Shown here: piece after piece, positions 40,040-49,198 of the stretch
Layout: each line of letters opens with the position of its first letter
Numbering within the stretch: position 1 is the first letter of the stretch
From: Candidatus Poribacteria bacterium
Lineage (GTDB): Bacteria; Poribacteria; WGA-4E; WGA-3G
Assembly: GCA_022827625.1 (NCBI GenBank)
Contig: JAJEIE010000009.1
Span: 124,001 to 188,000 of the forward strand
Direction of reading: 5' to 3'
Length of the DNA stretch: 64,000 bases
Notes under the pieces: model-generated
Told to the model about the DNA's origin: nothing
What the model saw: only the letters and a program-made list of their open reading frames with translations
Database searches by the model: none
Made by a program: the position numbers and the translations under genes

Positions 40040-41044
40040 TTAAAATATATTATACTTTTTCAACTTCCTTTGCAACGTTCGTATGCCAATCCCTAATTCC
40101 CTCGCTGTTTTTGTTCGATTCCCATCAAACCACGCCAAAGTTTCACGGATAAGCGTTTCTTCCATCGCCTTAAGCGTCGTGCCGACGGGAACACTCACGC
40201 TTTGCCTGTTTTCAAGGATAGCGATCTCTTCGGAGATATTCATAGATTGCTTTTGGTACGTCTGAATTTTTTTGGGTAGGTGCTTCGGTAAGAGCATCCC
40301 TCCTTTGATAAGGTAAGACACCCTTTCAATAGTGTTTTCCAATTCTCGTACATTCCCGGGCCATGGGTAAGTTTCCAGCAGAACTCGTGTATCTGGAGAA
40401 ATTTGTAAGACCGGGGGACTGGAAAATTGACAGTATTTCTCAAGAAAATGTGACACCAACACGCAGATATCCTCTTTTCTCTCGTATAGCGTCGGCAGAG
40501 ATATAGAAGCAACATTTAATCGATAATAGAGGTCTTCACGAAACATCCCACCTTTAACGGCTTGTGCAATATCTCTATTGGTAGCTGCCACAACCCGAAC
40601 ATCCACCGTAATTGGTTTTTTACCGCCAATGCGTTCAATCTCACCTTCCTCAATTGCGCGTAACAACTTCGGTTGCATGGGAAGCGGCATCTCAGTGATT
40701 TCATCAAGGAACAGCGTACCATTGTGAGCCCTTTCAAACCTACCGACATGTCGTCTATTCGCGCTCGTAAACGCGCCTCTCTCATGTCCAAACAATTCAC
40801 TCTCAAATAAATTCTCTGGTATCGCCGCACAATTGATAGACACCATTTCTCCTGATCTGCCACTGTTTTTGTGCAGAGCACGGGCGACGACCCCTTTGCC
40901 AGTCCCTGTTTTACCAAAAATTAAAACCTTCAAGTGCGTAGCCGCAATATCATCAATTTGCTGGAGGACTTCAAAAATCTGGGGGCTTTCTCCAACGATC
41001 TCACTATAATCCCCAGTCAATTCATCTCTCATTAGACTGCTCAT
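40040..41044 (-). CDS. Sigma-54-dependent activator (AAA+ and Fis-type HTH, no receiver domain)
   Basis: A 334-residue regulator that would remodel sigma-54 RNA polymerase. Residues ~15-245 are the AAA+ domain: Walker A 'GKTGTGKG' (usual last residue E), 'ELFGHERGAFTSA' as the sigma-54 contact loop (usual GAFTGA), Walker B 'GTLFLDEITEMPLP' and 'YPWPGNVRELENTIER'. The last ~45 residues are a Fis-like HTH ('RTKTARELGIGIRTLQRKLKKYNI'). There is no N-terminal sensory domain, only ~14 residues, so control must come from another protein or be constitutive. It is the last gene of the long minus-strand block and a plausible regulator of it. Confidence 0.9.
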   Translation of the reverse strand: MSSLMRDELTGDYSEIVGESPQIFEVLQQIDDIAATHLKVLIFGKTGTGKGVVARALHKNSGRSGEMVSINCAAIPENLFESELFGHERGAFTSANRRHVGRFERAHNGTLFLDEITEMPLPMQPKLLRAIEEGEIERIGGKKPITVDVRVVAATNRDIAQAVKGGMFREDLYYRLNVASISLPTLYERKEDICVLVSHFLEKYCQFSSPPVLQISPDTRVLLETYPWPGNVRELENTIERVSYLIKGGMLLPKHLPKKIQTYQKQSMNISEEIAILENRQSVSVPVGTTLKAMEETLIRETLAWFDGNRTKTARELGIGIRTLQRKLKKYNIF

Positions 41045-41681
41045 TTTCTCTATATTTTCCCCTCCTTTTTCCGCAGGACAAAAAAAACAACACTTCTATA
41101 AGTTAACAACGCGTATGCAAAAGGAAAAGGTGGTACAAAATATGATTCTTCAAAACTCATGTCCTTTATAATTTAAGGACACAATTTTTTGGACGAATGG
41201 GTGCATGACTTCCCAGAGCATACTCGGTATAGAAGTTTTATCCCCTTCTAAGCGAATAAGGAACCTTCACTGAATCTACGAAAACTCGAAGAACTCAATG
41301 ATGGGTTTCCGATGATCGCTAACCTTTAAAACTTTTATCAAGCTCACTCTATCTATATAGTCGTAATTTTGGAGGCGAAAACGTGCATAATCGACAAAAA
41401 CACGAGAAATATGTGGGCATTTGTAGCATAAACTGTTAGTTCGTGTCGGAGTGACACGCAACTAACAGTTTGCGCTACAATAGGAATGTCCAAGTAATTG
41501 GGAACTTTACTATAATTTCAAGGACACGGGACTCTTATTAAAAAAAAGTGGTGACGAGTGTTAGGTAGGGAAAGGGACATATAAAGTAGGGTGGGTCATG
41601 GGTTCCCTCCCTACGAATTGGGTTGCGATGCAAGTATTACTGCTCCGTAAGGTGCATACTCTCAATAATTCAGGATATTTT
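41045..41681. other. 637-base gap with palindromic repeats, no gene seen
   Basis: Contains GTCCTT…AAGGAC (near 41160-41180), a large hairpin (41421-41480) and AT-rich text. A 61-codon frame on the minus strand crosses the hairpin and has no family features. It separates the activator gene from the rest of the block, so the activator may have its own promoter here. Confidence 0.55.
41421..41480. repeat. Full palindromic repeat (27-bp stem, TTGTAGCAYAAACTG family)
   Basis: Left arm 41421-41447 and right arm 41453-41480 pair almost without mismatch around a 5-base loop. Partial copies are at 8858, 51334 and, inside a gene, 50543. Confidence 0.8.
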
Positions 41682-42863
41682 TCAGTAAAGAAAAAACGAC
41701 CCTATTCTCTCCATCATCTGATTTAGTTCTGCTCCGCGAACAAATGAATAAACCATTCCATTTGCCAATAGTGTCCCCACAGCTCCCAAAACAATCATTA
41801 AAGCAAAGGGTATCTTTTTCTGAATGAGCAATCTATTTTCGTATTCCTTGAGACTACCTTTTGCAGCAAGCTGATGAAGCTGCTCGATTTGAAGTGGCGT
41901 TAACCCCTCAGAAGAGACATCCACAATGACATTATCTTGGGCAGGATTTGCAAAACCGGCAGGGATTTTCACGTATCTATCCTTCACGGTCTGCTCCTCC
42001 TGCTCTTCAATTTTAACGATTCGTTCTGCGGGAATCATGTTCGGACGAAGGTTTTCGACAGGAATCTCTTCTGTAAAAAGGGAACGGATGACAGCACTAA
42101 ACATGATGAGAAACCACGGAATCAGAAAGATAAAGACAATAAAAGTGCCGAGTTGAATAAGCGACGGGATCGCCAAAAAGAGTGCTAAGAGGAGAAAGGG
42201 AACATGAAATGCAGTTACGTATTTCTGTGGAATGTACTTTTCAACCCCTTTATTAAAAGCAAAAATAATTGCCATGAACAGTGTTATTCGGATAGCTAAG
42301 TCCAACTCCACACCCATGCGTGAGGGAACATAAAACGCCAGTCCACCTACTCCCACATACGAAAGCACTCGCAGCAGTCGCTGGGGAAACTGTTTTAGCT
42401 GTGCAGTGAAACTCTTAGCAATGAGTGTCCGTTGCTGTTGAAAAGTTGTTTTAAGGAGGGAGATTAATACGACATAAACTAAAAACAAGAGAAAGATATT
42501 CACCATCAAAATCAAGGGATAAAATTGTGTCTCTGAAGTGTTGCTAAACGCACTCGGTGGCAGCAAGAGACTCATGCCCCAAAAGAGTTTGGCATCCCCG
42601 GCTGCCCATATTCCCGTGTAAAACATTACAAAGGAGATACCCAATCCGCCAAAAAGGGTAACACAACTGTGCATCCAGGTGATGTTTCCTTCACTTATAA
42701 ACAGGACTTGACTGATAATGCCAAAGCCGATCAAGAACGCAGTGTAAATGTTAGCGATTTTTCCGTAGCGGAAATCGGTATAACTTGTATAAAGTCCGCA
42801 ACTCACAATTGCCAAGAAAACCATTTTTTCGTGTGTCAATAATTCAAAAACACTAAAATTCAT
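41682..42863 (-). CDS. Prepilin-peptidase-like membrane protease (A24 family)
   Basis: A 393-residue polytopic membrane protein. The two catalytic Asp motifs of A24/TadV-type peptidases are visible: 'SYTDFRYGKIANIYT' (D-x-R…I-x-N) at ~residue 30 and 'WAAGDAKLFWGMSLL' (G-D-x-K-L) at ~residue 87. It is longer than CpaA/TadV (~170 aa): residues ~170-260 add more membrane helices, and ~265-365 are a soluble segment with 'GFANPAQDNVIVDVSSEGLTPLQIEQLHQLAAKGS' and a final helix. It may process the small peptides encoded at 54383-54897 (inference). Gap of 28 bases to the phosphohexomutase gene, same strand. Confidence 0.78.
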   Translation of the reverse strand: MNFSVFELLTHEKMVFLAIVSCGLYTSYTDFRYGKIANIYTAFLIGFGIISQVLFISEGNITWMHSCVTLFGGLGISFVMFYTGIWAAGDAKLFWGMSLLLPPSAFSNTSETQFYPLILMVNIFLLFLVYVVLISLLKTTFQQQRTLIAKSFTAQLKQFPQRLLRVLSYVGVGGLAFYVPSRMGVELDLAIRITLFMAIIFAFNKGVEKYIPQKYVTAFHVPFLLLALFLAIPSLIQLGTFIVFIFLIPWFLIMFSAVIRSLFTEEIPVENLRPNMIPAERIVKIEEQEEQTVKDRYVKIPAGFANPAQDNVIVDVSSEGLTPLQIEQLHQLAAKGSLKEYENRLLIQKKIPFALMIVLGAVGTLLANGMVYSFVRGAELNQMMERIGSFFLY

Positions 42864-42891
42864 TAGATGTATTCCAACCTAAATCAGGAGA

Positions 42892-44364
42892 TTACCTATT
42901 TTCCCAACGAAACGCTGTTTCTCGCTTGCCACCGAGGTTTTCCAGCACTTCACTGAGCTGCTCGGTTTTTTCGATAAGAAGTGGAAGGTCCCTAATTGCC
43001 TCAAGGTTGAGCCGCAAAAGGGGTTCGGTGTTCGATTCTCGGAGATTGAACCGCCAGCTGCCGGGTCCTAAACGATGGAAACCGGTGTCGCTCTTGTGAC
43101 TTTTAGGAAATCGGACTGATATGCCGTCAACGGGGACTTCAATCTGGAAAGGGTTTCCCAACCAATGTAATGTGTGTCTGACCACATTCATGGCATCGAA
43201 CATTAGACCTTGACTTTCAAATGCAAAGTTAATTTCACCGGAGACTGGATATTCCGCTCGGAGTGGATTAACCAATTCTGTGAGTGAACTTCTCTTTTCA
43301 CAGAGGTTTTCAAGGAGAAGCAAAAATGGAATCATGCCATTATCGGCATAGAAATTGTCTCGAAAATAGTAATGTCCACTCGTCTCTCCTGCAAAAAGGG
43401 CATCCATTTCCTGCATACGAGCCTTGATAAACGAATGTCCGCACCGATTGAGCATCGGTGTACCGTTGGTATTCTTAACAGCACCTTCCACCGCCCATAT
43501 CGCTCTTGGGTCAAAGATGATCTTCCCACTCCGTTTCTCTGCAAGGAGTTGCTGAGCAAGTAGCCCTGTGATGTAGCAGCCTTCAACGAATTCTCCATTT
43601 TCATCGAAGAAAAAGCATCGGTCAGCATCTGCATCCCACGCCACTGCCAAGTCTGCTCCTGTCTGTTTGACTGCCTTGGTGGTAAGTTCTCGATTCTCTG
43701 GACGCAACGGGTCTGGGCGGCCCGCTGGAATGTCAGCAAACGTTCCATCGGGTTTGCTGAATAATCGCGCGCAGATATGAATCGGTGTTTCTTCTAATAG
43801 ATATTCGGCAGTCTGACCCGCAAGTCCACTATTCGCGTTGATGACAATCCGTCTGCTGGACAACTGCTGCCAGTTTACAAAGGAACGGAGGTGTGTGAGG
43901 TATGCCTCCAGAAACGGGGCAGGTTGAAGGCTCCCGCGACAGGATATCTTCGGTTTCTTGAGTAGACTCCTGTTTCCAATAGCATCGCGAAGATCAAAGA
44001 GTTCGGTATCCGAGGAAATGGGTGTTGCACCCCGACCAACCAGTTTCATTCCGTTATACGCTGCGGGATTATGGGACGCTGAGATGGTAATGCCGCCGTC
44101 TGTCTGGTAATGCACCACAGCAAAATAGAGCATATCGGTTGAAATTTGCCCGAGATTGAGGACCTCAACGTCTGCGTCTTGGAGACCGTCCGCAACCTGT
44201 TCCCACAACTGTGGTGAACTTTCTCGGACATCGTGTCCTAATGCAACTGTCTTGGGTTGAAAGCAGTTAGCATAAGTTCGGGCAATGTGATAAAAGTCTT
44301 TCGGTTGAAAGTCAACGCCAAATATGCCGCGTATATCATACGCCCGGAAGATATTAGGATTCAT
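42892..44364 (-). CDS. Phosphomannomutase/phosphoglucomutase family enzyme
   Basis: A 490-residue alpha-D-phosphohexomutase, interconverting 6- and 1-phosphosugars. 'FRAYDIRGIFG' is the standard start, 'GGITISASHNPAAYNGMKLV' carries the phosphoserine loop, 'AVAWDADADRCFFFDENG' the magnesium-binding D-x-D-x-D, 'FAGETSGHYYFRDNFYADNGM' the sugar-binding loop, and 'RESNTEPLLRLNLEA' the phosphate-binding site. The four-base overlap (ATGA) with the nucleotidyltransferase shows they are made together, giving a sugar-1-phosphate that is then activated to an NDP-sugar for the glycosyltransferases of this block. Confidence 0.93.
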   Translation of the reverse strand: MNPNIFRAYDIRGIFGVDFQPKDFYHIARTYANCFQPKTVALGHDVRESSPQLWEQVADGLQDADVEVLNLGQISTDMLYFAVVHYQTDGGITISASHNPAAYNGMKLVGRGATPISSDTELFDLRDAIGNRSLLKKPKISCRGSLQPAPFLEAYLTHLRSFVNWQQLSSRRIVINANSGLAGQTAEYLLEETPIHICARLFSKPDGTFADIPAGRPDPLRPENRELTTKAVKQTGADLAVAWDADADRCFFFDENGEFVEGCYITGLLAQQLLAEKRSGKIIFDPRAIWAVEGAVKNTNGTPMLNRCGHSFIKARMQEMDALFAGETSGHYYFRDNFYADNGMIPFLLLLENLCEKRSSLTELVNPLRAEYPVSGEINFAFESQGLMFDAMNVVRHTLHWLGNPFQIEVPVDGISVRFPKSHKSDTGFHRLGPGSWRFNLRESNTEPLLRLNLEAIRDLPLLIEKTEQLSEVLENLGGKRETAFRWENR

Positions 44365-45059
44365 TGACTGGCTCCGTTTCGGAAGTATCGTCTTGCATAC
44401 GCCAGTCGCTCGGGAACCCCTATATCAATCCAACTCGCTTCGGTCTTTAAAGTGTAGAGATTGGGAACAGAGGGAAAGACATCTCGTTCTATGGAAAAGC
44501 CCTCTTGGTTTTTAGGAAATGCGTCGGCGATGGTTTGATTAAAGAGATACACTCCTCCATTTATGTATCCGATACGGGATATAGACTGTTTCTCACGAAA
44601 AGCCATGACTCTCCCATTGTTGTCCGATAGAATTTCACCATACTGACGAATATCATCAACGTGTATACTCAGCAGCAAACCTATCATTTCTTTATGAAAT
44701 CTCTCTAACATTTCTCGAAGTGAGAAGCCATTTAGGAGGACATCACCATTTAGGACAAAGAAGGCGGATGTATTAATATATTGCATCGCGTTCCGAATTG
44801 CGCCGCCAGTACCAAGCCTTTTTTCTTCTTTGGCGTAACGAATGCGGACACCATTGTAGTGGTCACCGACCTGCTCATAAAGCACGTCGTGTAGGTGTCC
44901 TGATGCGAGGATGACCTCTTGGACATTCACGTCCTTCAGCATCTGAATCTGCCATGCCAATACGGTTTGTCCAGCGATGTCAAGCAAGATTTTAGGTATA
45001 GTTTTCGCGGTTTCGCCCAGCCGCGTTGCAAGACCTCCGCAGAGAATAATGGCTTGCAT
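44361..45059 (-). CDS. Sugar-1-phosphate nucleotidyltransferase (HddC/mannose-1-P guanylyltransferase-like)
   Basis: A 232-residue GT-A-fold nucleotidyltransferase. 'AIILCGGLATRLGETAKTIPKILLDIAGQTVLAW' is the nucleotide-binding signature (G-G-x-x-T-R-L…P-K), 'LGTGGAIRNAM' and 'FFVLNGDVLLNGF' form the sugar-binding site, and 'SWIDIGVPERLAYARRYF' the end. The short length fits HddC-type heptose or mannose guanylyltransferases. The product would be the sugar donor for the RRE-type glycosyltransferases (inference). Overlaps the mutase by four bases. Confidence 0.88.
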   Translation of the reverse strand: MQAIILCGGLATRLGETAKTIPKILLDIAGQTVLAWQIQMLKDVNVQEVILASGHLHDVLYEQVGDHYNGVRIRYAKEEKRLGTGGAIRNAMQYINTSAFFVLNGDVLLNGFSLREMLERFHKEMIGLLLSIHVDDIRQYGEILSDNNGRVMAFREKQSISRIGYINGGVYLFNQTIADAFPKNQEGFSIERDVFPSVPNLYTLKTEASWIDIGVPERLAYARRYFRNGASQ

Positions 45060-45071
45060 CCCGCTGCTCCT

Positions 45072-45971
45072 TTATAACTTGATGCTTAACGCGAAGGTAT
45101 CCACAAAAGTCTCTGTCTGACGTTGAAATTCCTTTGTTTCAAAGTCGACAACCTTGAGTCCAACTTTTTTGTAGAGTGCTAAAATTTCATCGGGACTCTC
45201 AAAATCGTAGAGGTGCATGAGAATCGGTAAATTTATTGGAAGCGCAGTGATCGCATAACCCCCCGGTTTCAACACACGCAGTGCCTCCGCCAAACCGACT
45301 TCTGGATCCGGGATATGCTCAAGCACTTCGACCGCAACAACCAAATCAAAGGTATCATCAGGATAAGGCAACGCACGGACATCCCCGAGGGACAGTTTGC
45401 ATCTTTCAAGAACCTTTTTTTTCTTTAAGAGTCTTTCGGCGTGCTGAAGGCAGTAGCTGCTAATGTCAATACCACATCCAATCCATCGTTCTTTCTGTTG
45501 GAGGATAAAGGCACTCAGCACGCCAGGGCCAAAGCCGAGGTCACAGAAGTGTCCTGTATCTGCTAAACGATCCAAGTGCTTGTGGATAAACATTTTTCGT
45601 TCCAAAGCAGGTGGCAGAAAGATATAATTCAGGTGCTCACTAATTGGGTAATACTTGGTTTCATATAGTTTGGTTTTGACATCCTCAAAATCCCTATCTG
45701 CTGTGAGTTCATTGGGAATTTCAAGCGAAAAAAGTTGTTGCATATTAACATCCGCACAATAGAGAATATCACCGACGACTTCTTCTGTATTTTCCCAATT
45801 GGCTTGAGGCTGTTGAAGGAGTGCTTCGGTTTGACTCAAAATAGAAGACAATAGATATTGTATTGAGTGCTGAAAGTTGGTTTGATGGTAATCAACGGCA
45901 TAAGGATATAAATCTTTCTGTGTTTGTAGAAGTTTTTCAAATGTTGTTTCAAACTCGTGATATTGCATCAT
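45072..45971 (-). CDS. SAM-dependent methyltransferase (class I)
   Basis: A 299-residue protein. The N-terminal ~125 residues are helical and unlike any domain I know. Residues ~130-270 are a Rossmann methyltransferase: 'GHFCDLGFGPGVLSAFI' (motif I), 'LGDVRALPYPDDTFDLVVAVEVLEHIPDPEVGLAEALRVLKPGGY' (motifs II and III). It ends 12 bases before the nucleotidyltransferase start. In this setting it could methylate the sugar or the peptide (inference). The ATG pair at 45971/45968 has only a weak AGAG site. Confidence 0.85.
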   Translation of the reverse strand: MMQYHEFETTFEKLLQTQKDLYPYAVDYHQTNFQHSIQYLLSSILSQTEALLQQPQANWENTEEVVGDILYCADVNMQQLFSLEIPNELTADRDFEDVKTKLYETKYYPISEHLNYIFLPPALERKMFIHKHLDRLADTGHFCDLGFGPGVLSAFILQQKERWIGCGIDISSYCLQHAERLLKKKKVLERCKLSLGDVRALPYPDDTFDLVVAVEVLEHIPDPEVGLAEALRVLKPGGYAITALPINLPILMHLYDFESPDEILALYKKVGLKVVDFETKEFQRQTETFVDTFALSIKL

Positions 45972-46118
45972 TGCATTCTCTTTTCTATAGACCTATCGCC
46001 CCGTTGGGCTGTTATTAATTGGACTGAAATATCTTTTTCCGTTAGAGGTCTGTGACGCACAAAATTGTGGTATACCTTAGGTATTGCTTAGCAGGAATAC
46101 AAATTTTTCGATTGATTG

Positions 46119-47558
46119 TCAAATGTCTGATCGGAAGAATTTCAGAAACGCTATGGTTGTCAACACGACTGCGAAAAAACCGAGGAGCAGTACATCCACT
46201 ATCGATTGACGGAAGGTCTCCTTTAAAATTGTGGTCTCCAAAGGGGGTGGTTGTGTGATTTGAACTACATCCTGAGTGCTCATAGTTCTTATGGAGACAT
46301 GATCTACGATTTTACTGAACAAATCCGTATAAAGAGCGTCGTAGTAACGCTCGCCTGTTTGTAAGTAATTCCTTCTTTTTCGCTTGCCCGTCTGCGTCAA
46401 ACTTGTCGTCAGATAAATGAGGGAAGATGTCGGGGTGATTCGGGATAGCGTTTCGCCTACTTCTTCTTGCCGCGTTTTCTTGCGCTGATAGTCCCGGTCT
46501 ATCTCGGCAGCGTGCTCCGCAATCTTCTGTCGGTATTCGGCTTCAAGCGGTTTTACACGTTTATCAACTTCCTTGCCAATTTCCATGCTGACGGTCAAAG
46601 CTTCCGTGTCATCAGGAGAAGTAAAATCTTGCTGGCGTGCTGCCCAGAGTTCTTTATGTATCTCAGCTTTTTTCGCTTCAAGTTCCGCATTAAAATTTTC
46701 GCGAGAGGCTGTCTTTTCCAGATAAACGCTCTGTGAAGTCGGTGTCGGTGCGATAAGTTTTGCCGTAAGAAACCCTACACGTGGCGCAATTAGCACGGCA
46801 AACACCCAGAGGGTAAACGCTACGATGAGAGCCGTTTTGGAATTGTCCAAGAAAGTAGAGATCACCGTCCCTATCGCAAAAAAGACGGCAATGTAAAGCA
46901 GGGAACCCAGTGTGAGGCAGAGAACGCGTGGAAAAATGTCAGGCTCGCCGAGAGGGAATCCTTGCGAAACAAGCAAGAGTAAACCGAAGAGGAAGGAGAC
47001 CAAAAATGGGACGATAAACACAAGGTAGCCGCCAATTAACTTGCTCCAGAGAAAGAGATCGCGCGGCAGCGCATTTGATAACGTAATTCGGAGCGTTCCT
47101 GCCTCTCTTTCGCCAGCAACTGCATCAAAAGTAAATAGCAGTGCCAGCAAACTGAAGACTGTGCCTACTATGAACAGAAAGTCAAGGTGCCCCAAAAGGT
47201 AGGAAAGCGGCTCAGAGACCAAGGCAGGAGGCCCCTGGGTAATTCCATTGCGCGTCATTCCAAGATAACTTGGGAGTGCCTCCCCTAATCCGTTTGCGAA
47301 TACACTCAAGGGTGTCGGTTTCAGGAAAAGTTTGGACACCTCTAACTCGGGTTCCAAGGGCATCTTGGGATTGATCGTGGTCTCCTCAATGTTTGCGAGT
47401 TTGACGGCTTCTTGATAGTCCACTAAGTTGTGGCGATAATTCCGATAATTAATAGAAAGCGTGAGTGGAATAAGCAAAAGACACATCAAGAGGAGGGCAA
47501 CAAACCGGACATTTAGAATATGATGTAGGATCTCTTTTTGAATCAATGTTAGTAACAT
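46119..47558 (-). CDS. ABC-2-type permease with large extracytoplasmic loop
   Basis: A 479-residue membrane protein. A first membrane helix ('FVALLLMCLLLIPLTLSI') is followed by a soluble segment and then at least five helices ('FLFIVGTVFSLLALLFTFDAVAGEREAGTLRITLSNALPRDLFLWSKLIGGYLVFIVPFLV'). The E-R-E-x-G-T-L-R signature is typical of ABC-2 (NatB/DUF3526-like) permeases. A charged coiled-coil-like loop with E/K/R-rich text ('LEAKKAEIHKELWAARQ') follows, then a last helix. No ATP-binding subunit is in the window. Candidate exporter for the product of this block (inference). The transglutaminase-like gene lies 26 bases upstream. Confidence 0.82.
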   Translation of the reverse strand: MLLTLIQKEILHHILNVRFVALLLMCLLLIPLTLSINYRNYRHNLVDYQEAVKLANIEETTINPKMPLEPELEVSKLFLKPTPLSVFANGLGEALPSYLGMTRNGITQGPPALVSEPLSYLLGHLDFLFIVGTVFSLLALLFTFDAVAGEREAGTLRITLSNALPRDLFLWSKLIGGYLVFIVPFLVSFLFGLLLLVSQGFPLGEPDIFPRVLCLTLGSLLYIAVFFAIGTVISTFLDNSKTALIVAFTLWVFAVLIAPRVGFLTAKLIAPTPTSQSVYLEKTASRENFNAELEAKKAEIHKELWAARQQDFTSPDDTEALTVSMEIGKEVDKRVKPLEAEYRQKIAEHAAEIDRDYQRKKTRQEEVGETLSRITPTSSLIYLTTSLTQTGKRKRRNYLQTGERYYDALYTDLFSKIVDHVSIRTMSTQDVVQITQPPPLETTILKETFRQSIVDVLLLGFFAVVLTTIAFLKFFRSDI

Positions 47559-47584
47559 ATAGCGTAACCCTAAGGAATCCCCGC

Positions 47585-49198
47585 TTAGAATTTCGATACG
47601 TATTTTGCTTCTTGGTCTGATAATTCCACAGTCCGGTAGGGACGCTCCTTAACCCATTGCGTGGGTGACCAAGTTTTTGTGAAATCAATTTCGGAGAATT
47701 CCGCTGCATCAATAATTTTTATGAAGACTTTGTCGGTTCCTGCGAATAAAGGTCCCTCATTGATTTGATAACCCAGCCGGATCCAATGATTGTTAAGGTA
47801 AACTTCGACCTGACTGTGTCCAACAATTGCAACTTCATTAGGCACAGATGGCTGCTCGTAAGCATAGCTGCCTGTAACAGCTTCATTGCCCAAGTTTTTC
47901 ATCAAGCGTTTCCACTCACCAGTGCCTTTGTAATAGTATATCATGGGCACAGACATAGACACCCGGGCTGGAATCCCGGCAGCTCTCAACATGGAAGCGA
48001 AAAGACGTGCCCGAGAAATACAGGCACCATACTGCTTTCTTCTAAACATTGAGTCGCCAAAGTAATTCACTGCTAACGCCTCTCGAATTTTAGCATCGGT
48101 CACCTCTTGATCAATGCTCTCAAAGAAGGTTTGGTCTACGACCAATTTGCCCTGCTGTTTATAGGTGTAAACGAAAGGGGCATAGAGCGGAACGGTTAAT
48201 TTCATTTGTGAGATCTTATGTTGCAATCTCGCGAGGAGATCTAGCGTATGGGTTGCACCGGAAAGAATTCGCTGGATTTCCGCCTGCATTTCTGGAGAAT
48301 AATTGAGATCAATAGTAGGCTGGGTATACTTGGCGAATGCTTCTGGTGTCCGTTGACTGGGATACGCAGTTGGGAGCAGCACCGGCGCAGCATAGGGATA
48401 AACGATAATCTCTATCTTACTGTAAGCTCTATTTTCAATCGCTTGTCCCATAAGTCGCGCGTCTTGAAAGAGATCGTTCATCGCCTCAAGGCTCCAAGGC
48501 GGTTTCAGTTCGAGCACTGTCCTAATGCTATAGGTGTATTCTCTCCGTTCGTCCCAGTCTGCATCGGGTATGCCGTCTCCGTCACTATCGGATGAGGTTG
48601 GATCCGTTTGATATTTGCAGTATTCTTCATAGTCTGTCAATCCATCTGCATCAGTATCAGAAGTTGTGGAAAGTGTACCAAGTACGGCTTCAAGGCCATC
48701 ATCTAATCCATCTTTATCGGTGTCTTGGAGAGTTCTATCTTTAAATTCAGAAATGCGGTTTTGTGTTATGTCAGATGGGGCGGTCATAAATGTCAAGACA
48801 TATTCATTAAGAGGCTTTCCCCATCGGCCTTTCATGATATTCTCACTTTCGGATGTACTATTCAAGCTGCTGTTTAAGACGATACTATAAAATGCCTCTG
48901 GTTTCAAGGATTCTGTGAGTGGAAACACTAAAATTGTTCGCTGTTCATCAATCCATTGGGATTGGCCTCTCAACCGCATCCCTCGAAAGGTGATGTTTTT
49001 TTCTTGGGACATTGATTGGCTAAACACGAACCGAATCTCTTGTGTGTCAATAGGGACATTCATCGCTGAGATTGCGGGGGTTGTTTCAATAATCTTGGGC
49101 CCTGGCAGAAAGCGTTTAACTAGCGATGGAAGCAGGGTCAAGGAAAAAATTAAGATAAAAATGATGAGTAATAGACGTTCAATTCTGATTTTTGGCAT
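47585..49198 (-). CDS. Membrane-anchored transglutaminase-like protein with Ig-like domain and calcium repeats
   Basis: A 537-residue protein. An N-terminal membrane anchor ('LLLIIFILIFSLTLLPSL') precedes a Big_5/SbsA-type Ig domain (~35-150: 'IIETTPAISAMNVPIDTQEIRFVFSQSM'), then thrombospondin type 3-like calcium repeats (~165-225: 'DTDKDGLDDGLE', 'DTDADGLTDYEE', 'DSDGDGIPDADWDE'). The C-terminal part (~370-500) is a papain-like transglutaminase core with Cys in 'YGACISRARLFASMLRAAGIPARVS' and His in 'VGHSQVEVYLNNHWIRLGY'. The third catalytic residue (usually Asp in 'W..lD') is not evident. It could be a protease or a peptide-processing enzyme on the cell surface. Confidence 0.82.
   Translation of the reverse strand: MPKIRIERLLLIIFILIFSLTLLPSLVKRFLPGPKIIETTPAISAMNVPIDTQEIRFVFSQSMSQEKNITFRGMRLRGQSQWIDEQRTILVFPLTESLKPEAFYSIVLNSSLNSTSESENIMKGRWGKPLNEYVLTFMTAPSDITQNRISEFKDRTLQDTDKDGLDDGLEAVLGTLSTTSDTDADGLTDYEEYCKYQTDPTSSDSDGDGIPDADWDERREYTYSIRTVLELKPPWSLEAMNDLFQDARLMGQAIENRAYSKIEIIVYPYAAPVLLPTAYPSQRTPEAFAKYTQPTIDLNYSPEMQAEIQRILSGATHTLDLLARLQHKISQMKLTVPLYAPFVYTYKQQGKLVVDQTFFESIDQEVTDAKIREALAVNYFGDSMFRRKQYGACISRARLFASMLRAAGIPARVSMSVPMIYYYKGTGEWKRLMKNLGNEAVTGSYAYEQPSVPNEVAIVGHSQVEVYLNNHWIRLGYQINEGPLFAGTDKVFIKIIDAAEFSEIDFTKTWSPTQWVKERPYRTVELSDQEAKYVSKF

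Noticed and set aside
41276-41461. 61-codon minus-strand frame in the regulator gap
   Set aside because: It runs through one arm of the palindromic hairpin and has no family features.
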